This document shows positions 55,680 to 64,000 of a DNA stretch of 64,000 nt, piece after piece (position 1 is the stretch's first letter; every line of letters starts with the position of its first letter). The stretch spans positions 55,775,501-55,839,500 of the forward strand of contig CM065378.1 in the NCBI GenBank assembly GCA_033060915.1. The letters run 5' to 3'. The position numbers and the translations under genes were made by a program. This DNA comes from Euryodendron excelsum (Eukaryota > Streptophyta > Magnoliopsida > Ericales > Pentaphylacaceae). The notes under the pieces are model-generated. The model did no database searches and had not been told where the DNA came from. It worked only from the letters and a program-made list of their open reading frames with translations.

Positions 55680-57513
55680 AGATAGCAGACGCAGGTGATA
55701 ATGGTTCTGAGAGGAGACGTCGCTTGGGGAAGGCGGCTCGGATAGATTCCACCGGCGGTTCCAATCGATCTAGAGGTAGCCGACGATCTACCGAATGGGC
55801 CTCTTCCAGTCAGAGCGGACAGGGGAGTAGACCACCTGTCAACCCCTTCCCTCCGGTTGAGCAGGCCTTTGCGAAGGAGATTGGTGATGAGGAGGAGGTA
55901 CCGGGCCTTAGGGATCACGTGAGTGGTTATGGGAGAGCCTCCTCCAGACGTAGGTAGACGGATGCTGACGTGGGTGACTTGGAGGTACCAGACATCCCAC
56001 CGCTCGGGGACCTTGCTTATCACCCCAACATATATTCCAGACAGCGTTTGCCCCCTCCTCGGGTATACACAGCTTTTAAAGGGGTTGTTCATTAGGTCTT
56101 TATGACCATGCAGCGGGCTGCCCTATCATATCGTGCCTTCTTGGCTGAGATCGAAGTCGGAGCCTTCATGGGATAATAGGCTAACCGCCTAAACCCGCAT
56201 TTGGTACTAGCACTTGTTGAGAGGTGGTTTGGGGAGACCAGGACCTTCCATTTTGTCGGCTTCGAGTTAGGTCCCACCCTCTTGGATTGGGCGATCATCA
56301 TAGGGCTTTCCTTTATTGGCCGGCGGATCACTTTACAGTCAATCAGTAGGGACAAGGCATGCATTTTGCTGGACTTGTCTCTTCCCGAGCGTTCTGCCTT
56401 CCCAATCTCTTGGCTCAGTTAGGATGACCGTACCTTTACTGCTGAGCCATCGCCTGCCAGGCGAGACATTATGAGACGGTGACTTGTTTTATACATCATC
56501 TTTAGCTACTTCTGCAACAACAACAAGTCACTTGTGCCTTTCATTTGGTGAGCATAGTAGCTGATCTTGGGGCTTTATGGGAGCTAGATTGGGGGTCCTT
56601 CTCTTTTGGCTGCTTTTTTCGATCGATGCGGGTCCGGACTTCTTCCTGTTGGGGCAGCATGACTAGTTTCTAGCCCTTTCTTGTCTGGTGGAGCTATGAG
56701 TACCTACCTGTTCGTTGCCCTGCAGTTTTTGAGGACGACCTTTATCCATGTGCTTTGAGGTGGGCTCGTGACCAGGTGGCCCAGCGATCGGAGATTACTG
56801 ACTTTGTGACGCTACGGGCGAACCTGGAGTTGATTGAGGTGAGGGAAGTGACTTGGCGGCCTTTCATTGGATCAGTTCATTATGAGATTGTTCGGTACTT
56901 AGTCCCGTTGTCTCTGTCGAGGGCTGCTTTTCTCAGTGACGATACTTGGGAGTCTTATTTAGGAGAGCGGCACTGGCGGCAGTTCCATGAGGAGTTTCAA
57001 TCAGTAGGAGCTCCGCCGGAGTATATGTTTGGAGCTTTGGTGGCAGGAGTGCCTATCCCCTATCAGAAGTGGCAGCCAGGTGCTGGGTTCTTACTTCCTC
57101 CAGATACGGATTATGCTGCGCACTTTGGGCCTCATTCTGTCGGTGCCTTCACCTGGTTTGAGGTAGTAGTCGGCGGGTATGTTGTTGGCCAAGAAGTGGT
57201 TGACTTGTGGCGCTGAGCCGAAGGATATGTGCCCCAGGCTGAGTTTACTGCTGTGAAAGACTAGAGAGATCAGTACCAGATGGAGCGGGATCAGTACCAA
57301 GTTGAGGTAGCTTCCCTGACGGCTTGGTTATCCCAGATAGGCGGTGGCAGGGCTCTGCTTCTTTTTGCTCTGCTGTTATTTAGTTCTTCTTTCATGCGGC
57401 TGATTTCAATTCTATCTTCCCTACAGAATGCTAGTGCTTCGAGTAGTTATCCGCCTCCTCCGATGCCGGGTTTCGGGGATTTCGATCCAGATGACATTAA
57501 CTTTAACCTTTGA
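55680..57513 (+). pseudogene. Antisense accessory ORF with plant-mobile-domain-like segment
   Basis: The first codons read IADAGDNGSERRRRLG; ATA here is probably a lost ATG (M-A-D-A-G). A Ser/Arg-rich N-terminus follows. Then, after a stop at about 55954, comes RAALSYRAFLAEIEVGAFMG and, after two adjacent stops, VLALVERWFGETRTFHF with DWAIIIGLSFIGRRI. That is the pattern of the plant mobile domain (aminotransferase-like): a W-x(2)-ET-x-TFH block and a GL-x(2)-GR block. A second long frame (56755-57216) has VTWRPF, SWESYLGERHW-like and YQKWQPG segments. The end (PPPPMPGFGDFDPDDINFNL) stops at 57511-57513. It is opposite in direction to gag and converges on it. Several stops make it a pseudogene. 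Confidence 0.65.
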
Positions 57514-59446
57514 TAGATGCCTTTTGTGGAGACTCTAATCTTTTTTTGCCCCTATTCCTGAGATGTATTTATGTTAGACAATTTTATTTTGTAAGTTTTG
57601 TACAAAGATGGAAATTTATGGTATTTAGACGTATGGATAGGCAGAGACATTTATGATCTTTTCAGCTAGGCATATGATCAGATGCATGTGATGGATGATG
57701 ATATTGTGTATCTATTACATGAGTTGATGTTGGTGACTTCTGTTTTTACATGGAGTTATGTCCTATGCAAAGCTCATGTGATTTTTTTTTGTTTTTTTTT
57801 GAAGATGTATGCACATATTAGAAATACATTAACTAACAGAACGACAAGGGGTGCTATCGAACTCGGTATCTTTGGAATGGTAACTTCTTCCTTTTCGGGG
57901 GTCTAGCCTCTCCTTTGGCTCAACCTTACCTTGATTGGATGATAGCACTTCATACCTTTCTCAACCTTTTGATCGCCTCCGATTCTTTGCCTTAGGGTTA
58001 GTGTATATGATTGTTGGGCTGAAACTCTCGACTCTCGGGGTTTTAGCAACAGCTTTCCCGATCTTCAGCAGAGCACTAAGTGGCCAGTCCTTTCAATCTA
58101 AGGAGACTTTGTTTAGGACCGTAGTGTAGGCTAGGTCATGGGGTTTTGGAAATAACGGGGTATATAGGCTCAAATTCGATGTTATTTTCAGTAGGGTTTA
58201 GATCCATGCCGTCCTTAACTATTTTTTCAATAGGGTTAGCGTCGTTCTTTAGCTTCAGCAGTGTGTCTAGCTCATTTAGATCAAGCAATCTGTTTTCAAT
58301 CAGAGTGGGCTTTAGTAGGGTTGTAATGTAGGCCATGGTTTTGGGGTTTTGCAAGAAAGGGTAAAGGCTCGAACCTATTGTTTCCACTGGGTTTCTTTGT
58401 AACCTAGGATGACCTTTAAATTTCCTTCTCGCTTTTACTCTACACTTCTCAGGGTGAAAATGACTCTTTTCTTTTACCCTTTCTATATGTTTTTTAAGAT
58501 AAACATGACTCTTTCTATCTTCTTATTATGCTTTTGAAGATGACTCAATCATGGTTTTCTTCAGGCCTTTTCTTAGAAAATTTTTTTGTTTTTTTTTGGT
58601 GACTTGCCCCTTGGCAACTCTTTTCCTTTACTTTGTCCTTTTTATCTTTTTCTTTTTGTGGAATGAGTAATTCTTCAACCCTTTTTCCTTAGACCTTTTC
58701 CTTGGCAGTTTAATCTAACCCAATGTGGACGGCGACCCCTAGGTTGTGGTTTTCTCAAAAAAGATAAATGGCTCAACAGGTTTAGCAAGGGGTTGCTTCT
58801 GACTGTATGGGAAATAAAATGAGGGTCTCTCTTCACTTTGAATTAGATTGCTTGATCTATAGAGCTTTCGATACTATCCTAGCATGATAGAGGTGGATAC
58901 CATTCCTAGAGTTCTCAACTATTGTTTACCCCAGTGTGGGGAGGACAGTTGTGGATCAGGGTTGACAAAGAAAATTTTCGCTTTTCACAAGACACTAGGG
59001 GTTAAGCAAAGGGAATATAAGCATTTATTTATTTTTATGTGGGGAAGTGAAAGGTAGCTCCTCTTCATTTTGATAAACTGACCACACATCGTTTAGCTTC
59101 AGTGTCTTGCAAGTGTTGCCTTTAGGTAGTTTCCTCACTCATCCTTATTCTCTCTTACTTCGGGAAGCTGATCATTTGGTGAGTGGTTAACTCATGCTAT
59201 CATCCCTTCAAGTCGGATCATTCCATAAGATAAACTATACCCTTTGCGTAGAAAGTAGTTACCATTCACAAGAGAAAAGAAGGCAACAGCAATGAAAGAC
59301 TTAATCATTTTATCTTATCAATGAAAAGCATACAGTTCTATTTTAAAGAAACAAAAATGCAGATATTAAGGACAAAAATATAAAAGGAATAGAAAGAGGG
59401 TGGGTGAAAACACCCCTCTCTTGTACGCTTTTGATGGAAACTCATT
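57514..59446. other. Region between accessory ORF and gag, no pol
   Basis: Where pol would be expected I find no RT, RNase H, integrase or protease motif in any frame. Two related blocks (TTTTGGGGTTTTGCAA / GGGGTTTTGGAAATAA with AGTAGGGTT repeats) lie at about 58135-58360. The rest is T-rich. Confidence 0.5.
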
Positions 59447-61458
59447 TCAATGTGGCCTTGGGACAATGCCCACGTCTTCGATACTCCACTCGTGATTCAG
59501 GTCCTTGGCCAGGTCAAGACAGGCAAAGCCTTCTTCTAGAGCTCCGAACATGTTGATGGTGATGGTGCAGTTGGTAGCTTCATTGATCTCCTTCTTGTTC
59601 CTTACAAGAGGTCCTTCTGGAAATAGGGTGGCCAGTTCACCCCCTTCTAACTCGAACGATTCTGTCTGTACTCTGGGCTTCTCTACCCCCCAGCTCATTT
59701 CTTCATAGTTGTACTCAGTTGCGGGCCAAGGGTTCTCTAGTAAGTGACGTTCCGCCATGGTATACTTTGGATGTAGAAACTCAACGCCCCATCCATCAAC
59801 AACCATGTTTTCAGCAGGCTCTTTGGAAACACTGGCTCCTCAACTGGTTAATCAGAAGCATCAGGCACCTCATGAGGGTTATAAAGATAGATCAGGCATA
59901 ATGGGAAGTCTTCCTCCCAGTCATCTTCTTCATCGGTCTCCCAATCGTCCTCATAATCTTCGACCTCGGGCTCGTCAAACTCTCCCTTGCATTCCATTTC
60001 TACTAGTATCATGTTGACAGTATAATCCGGCAAAGGGTTAGTGGTCACATTGGGGGTCGGAACAGGTTTTACCAGTTGCAGATCAATGATCTTATTGTCG
60101 ATTAAGTCTTGGATTTTGTGCTTGAGAGCGAAACAGCTTTTGGTGTCGTGCCCTTGCCCACCCGAATGGTATTTACATGCAAGGGCGGCATTAAAGGTTG
60201 GAGGTAAAGGGCTTGGAAATGGGCAAGCAGGTATGGGCTTCAGGATATTGTTCTTCAGCAGGTTATGGTAGGCCTTAGTTCGGGTGCAAGCTACGGTGTC
60301 GAAGGTACGGATGCGTCGAGTAGGTCTATTAAAGTTATGTCGTGCCCCAGCGGGGCCATAGTTAGGGGTTGGAACAGGCATGGTTAAAGTGGATAAGGGC
60401 AGGACAGGGTGTGATTGTAGTGGTGGACGGTATTGGGGTGGTTGGCCAGGCAGGATGGTAGACACTTCGCTTTCCTTCCTGATTGTTCCCTTTGTAGTAG
60501 CCACTCTCTTAGCTATGTTGGTGGTACTTTCTCTAGTCTGGGCGTAAGGGTCGGTAATACTCCCAGTCTTGAGGCCATTTTCTATCATCTACCCCTGCAT
60601 GATGAGCTCGGAGAAGCTTTTCTCTACACTTGTGCAGAGCTTCTCATAGTATATACCTTGAAAAGTGTGCACAAATAGTTGTACGTATTGCTTCTCTTCC
60701 AATGGGGGATTGACTTGTGCGGCAGCTTCTCTCCATCTCAGGGTATACTTCTTGAAGCTTTCCTTTTCACCCTAGCTCATGGTCATTAAGGACCATCGGT
60801 CAAAGGTGAGATCAATATTGTGACGATATTAGGCATTGAATGCATTGACCAGCTCGATCTAAGTTGTGATCTTCCTTAGGTCCAGATGGGCAAACCATTG
60901 TAGAGCAGACCCAGTGAGGCTGTGTTGGAATAGCTGCATGAGGAGTTTCGGATAGTTGCCGTGACCACATAGCGCTCCAACATAGAGACGAAGATGAGCG
61001 ACGGGGTTACCAGTGCCATCATACTTCTGGAAGTGAGGCATTTTAAACCCAGCAGGTCTCGGGTGGTTCGGAAAGAAATATAACTCGTCATAGGCAGTGA
61101 ACTCATAAGTGTCGTGACCATGGGGACTTCGTAGTGAATCCTCTAGCCCTTAGATTTTCAAACTGAGAGGGTTTAGGGGGGCCTTCTTGATAGCAGGTGA
61201 TAGCAATATGGTTTCCTCATCTTCCGTGCTGATCCCTTTGGCATCTTCCTTATTCCTCCCAGCATTGTCAGACTAAAGCACGGTCCTTGGATTAGCGGGC
61301 TCGGGGTCCTTTGACGAAGTCATGGATGATGATGGGACTGCAGCAGCATCCTTCATAGCCATAGTTTGAATGAGTTTGAGCATCTCATCCATCTTGGTCC
61401 TCATTTCGTTGATCTCTTCTCGAGACACTTGAGATAATTCTTCAGGGTTAGCAGCCAT
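59447..61458 (-). pseudogene. gag: Tat/Ogre-like gag with multiple stops
   Basis: Minus-strand frame from MAANPEELSQVSREEINEMR (61458) with a short coiled-coil-like start. It continues with the capsid-type block MPHFQKYDGTGNPVAHLRLY and LTGSALQWFAHL (about 61040-60870), then EAAAQVNPP and KLCTSVEKSFSELI. A long open part (60588-59848) has a zinc-knuckle-like CKYHSGGQGHDTKSC followed by LKHKIQDLID, the usual Tat/Ogre signature. The tail holds an acidic run and a frame-shifted segment (59806-59447, DGWGVEFLHPKY). Stops at about 61272, 61150, 60775, 60590 and 59850 break it. Confidence 0.8.
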
Positions 61459-62995
61459 CAGTAATACTATTTGCCGGGTGATAATGGGATCCCTAGGTGG
61501 ATGTTGCCCCTTTTTGGGAGCAATGTTGGCTCAGTGCAGGGTGATCTCTGTAAATGGAAAGGAAAAGACAAAAGGACAGAAACACAAATCATAAGTCAGT
61601 TTCTGGTTTTTAGAGAGCTTTATGCAATGCATGTCCTAGGGGTGCCCCTACTTATGAGAGAAACTAAACATGATGTGTTTGCTCACTTTTGGAGATAGGG
61701 GGTATGCCCCTGTATGCAAATACCTTACCGTCAAGTGGGAACCTTCATCCATTCATTCGTTCATTCATCCATTCATTCGCAGAGAATAAAGAAGTACATT
61801 TAACTTTGGGTTTAAGATACAAAAGAAATGAAATAAATTTTAACAGGGAGAAGGGGAACATTTTCCTTTAGGGGTTTCACCTATCTAGTTTTACAAAGGA
61901 AAACCTAAACTACTCTTGAGTCTTTAGATTCGCCTTCGTTGGATTCGATGTTGAGGAGGTCGCTAAGAGACCTTGTTGATCGATTGCCCCTTGTCTTCTG
62001 AGCAACTCTATCTCCGTGAGCATAGAGGGATTGAGGCCCCTCTTAATGGAATGACTTCAAATGCATGCAATGATTCCTTAGGGTTAATGTGGGAACCCTT
62101 AAGGTTTGGGTAAATTTAATGCACGGGAGAGTGACCTTGGTGTCACTCTCAATGGGTTGATCATATGCATGAGAATGCAGTGACTTGAGTTACTTGGAAC
62201 TCTTGTCTTGACATGAGATATTAAATGTATGAACATGGATATGCAAAGAGTGTAATGAAAGAGAACACATTTGAAGTACATATGCATGTATGAGCAGTTA
62301 GACAAGCATTATAACAGTAAGAATATAATCATTATAACAACAGGAATAGACAGGTGTAAATGAAAATAAGAGCAGTCGCCCTTTCCTCCATGGGTTTGAA
62401 AATGGTGCTCATGTCTTAAATCCAGCAAAGGTTCGGCTATGCAAGGTGTCTATATAAGCATGAGGTTGAGGGTTAACTAATGCGTTCTAAAAAGGCTCGG
62501 TCCCCAGATCTTCAAACCTAGGTCCACTCCCCGAGGTGGTGCTATGATCGGTTGGTGATCCGAGCAGGGGAACCATCAAGAGGCCGTAGGAGAAGAAACT
62601 GACATAGCATCTTGCCCACAACCAATATACCATTCCCCCTTTCTAACTAGAGGGGTCATATCAGGGTAATAATGCAAGTATGCAGAATGATGGTGCACAT
62701 GTAGTGTGTGTGTGATTTTTGAAAGCGGAGGAAAAAGCCCAACAACTCCCATTCATCCTGTTCATCACATTCATGCATGGCAGTTAATAAAATTTAAACA
62801 AAAAGTGCACCTACAAAACAAAGATGCAAGAGTTAGTATGTGGATGACAAACTTAATATAAGATAATATGAATAAATACATGTTTTTTGAAAACAACTTT
62901 GAAAATTTGGTTTTGAAAAGTTAAAGTGAATAGGATTGAACAAGTTAATTGAAGACTTTACATGGGTGAAGGGCAAAGAAACATGACTACGGCCG
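61459..62995 (-). other. Leader of minus Tat/Ogre-like element
   Basis: 1.5 kb between PBS and gag with no recognisable gene. 62400-62560 is the inverse of 45680-45880 in the plus element. A TTCATTCATCC simple repeat lies near 61745-61780. Confidence 0.6.
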
Positions 62996-63013
62996 TCCCT
63001 ACTGGAGTTGTCA
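62996..63013 (-). other. Degenerate primer binding site
   Basis: The minus strand reads TGACAACTCCAGTAGGGA, two nt inside the 5' LTR. It is a drifted form of the TGGCGACTCTGCTAGGGA site in the plus element. Confidence 0.65.
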
Positions 63014-63015
63014 GC

Positions 63016-64000
63016 TGTTGTGCCCAGATTTTTCACACTCGAGAAATATACACACAAGCGGGAAAAACACTGTACTCTCTCGTTAGAACTCACCCTCCTA
63101 GAAGAATGAATGTGACTAGGTTTGAATTGAAAGTTGATTTGAATGAAGAGCTTTTGAAAAACATTTGGAGTCGCCACCTAACTTCATTAAGGTGAGTTAG
63201 GTCACCTAAAAATTAAGCATAATTCGAGGATCACACTTAGGGTTTTTGAAAAATGATTTTGAAAATATCTTCTCAAGAGAGGGTTTTTAAGAAAGCAAGT
63301 TGTTTGGCAACCTTTGGAAAATAACTAAGCCCTTTTTGAAAATAAACTCCATTATGGTCTTTGAAAACAATGATTCTAGGTTCGGAGGTTGGTTACGTGT
63401 AGGGAAGACGCACTAAGCCATCACCCTACCCCGCTCTTGCGGTACCTACATCTCTATTTACCATAGATTCACCTATGAGAGTCTTCAACTAACAAATGTC
63501 CAATCCTATTCACTTTAGAAAACAATTTTTAGAAAGATATGATGTTTGATATATAAATGCAATAGAAATATTTGATTTGGAAATAGATTCAGAAAAGAAG
63601 AATCGAAGCTTGAAATTGGAAAGAAAGTTTAGAAATTGAAATTGAGGATTGAAAATAGATTTTTAGAATTGGAAGTTGGAAATAGAACATAGAATTGGAA
63701 AATGGAAATAAGTATGGAATTGGAGATTTGAAAGAAGTTGTGAAAATAGAAGCTTGAAAAAGATAGTGGAATTTGCGATTTAAAAAGGTTGTGACTGCAC
63801 CCATGAGGGTTGCCTACGTATCCTTTTTGATGAATCAGGTCAGTCGTAGTTCAGACAAGAGTCCGATAGAAAATAGAAAATTTGATATGGAAGAAGAAGT
63901 TGAATTGGAATTTGGATTTGATTTGAATTTAGAATAGAGGATTGGAAATTGGAATTGAAGGATTAGGAAATTGATTTGGAAAGATAAAAATTTAGGAAAC
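63016..64000 (-). repeat. 5' LTR of minus Tat/Ogre-like element (cut by window end)
   Basis: From CTCTCGTTAGAACTCACCC (63077) to the window end it follows 49535-50475 almost base for base. Only the U5 end is visible; U3, palindromes and TATA box lie beyond 64000. Confidence 0.85.

Larger units (their letters stand above)
49482..64000 (-). mobile_element. Tat/Ogre-like element with gag, antisense ORF and no pol
   Basis: Two minus-oriented LTRs (about 49482-54340 and from 63016 past the window end) share about 900 bp of visible sequence in the same order, 13.5 kb apart. Between them, read from the right: PBS, leader, gag (61458-59447), unassigned sequence, an antisense ORF with a plant-mobile-domain-like segment (55680-57513), and the polypurine side of the 3' LTR. 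No protease, RT, RNase H or integrase was found, so the element must depend on another copy. Confidence 0.75.

Overview
This window is a repeat-rich stretch of a plant nuclear genome, most likely a dicot tree or shrub. The evidence is plant-type LTR retrotransposons (Ty3/gypsy chromovirus and Tat/Ogre, an Athila-like element, Ty1/copia), a CACTA terminus, a small Helitron, MITE-like inserts, very AT-rich spacers, and plant gene families (pectin methylesterase/invertase inhibitor, Shaker-type K+ channel exons). I see no rRNA, tRNA or CRISPR. Only one ordinary host gene looks intact: a PMEI-like gene at 14467-15030.

Layout. 1-10003: an old plus-strand chromovirus whose pol is cut by an inverted, internally deleted gypsy element (about 455-4046) and by a solo LTR (4150-5539, perfect 5-bp target duplication); its 3' LTR starts at 7328. 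10004-14036: a copia element that lost pol. 14467-15530: the intact PMEI gene and its conserved 3' flank. 16859-17787: K+ channel exons beside a CACTA terminus. 19035-23527: a small DNA transposon and an Athila-like element primed by tRNA-Asp, abutting an antisense PMEI fragment. 25990-27037: a second PMEI copy, broken by a frameshift and a MITE. 27038-39234: a minus-strand copia element inserted in the 3' flank of that PMEI copy; a gypsy element (27307-32674) is inserted in its LTR and a 273-bp Helitron (37836-38108) in its body. Both retrotransposon target duplications are still perfect (CGAAG and ACCCT).

39590-64000 is Tat/Ogre-like. A plus-strand copy (LTR about 41600-45217, PBS, short gag-region piece) stands head to head with LTR debris. 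A larger minus-strand copy (3' LTR about 49482-54340, 5' LTR from 63016 past the window end) has gag but no recognisable pol. It carries an antisense accessory ORF resembling the plant mobile domain (55680-57513) that converges on gag. The two Tat LTRs share a cluster of short palindromes (core GCGCCACT-n-AGTGGCGC) just upstream of the predicted TATA box, and the same palindrome lies ahead of the accessory ORF. This is the most unusual structure in the window.

All element coding regions carry stops or frameshifts, so the copies here are not autonomous. Host function reduces to one PMEI-like gene from a local family of three copies, the other two being pseudogenes.
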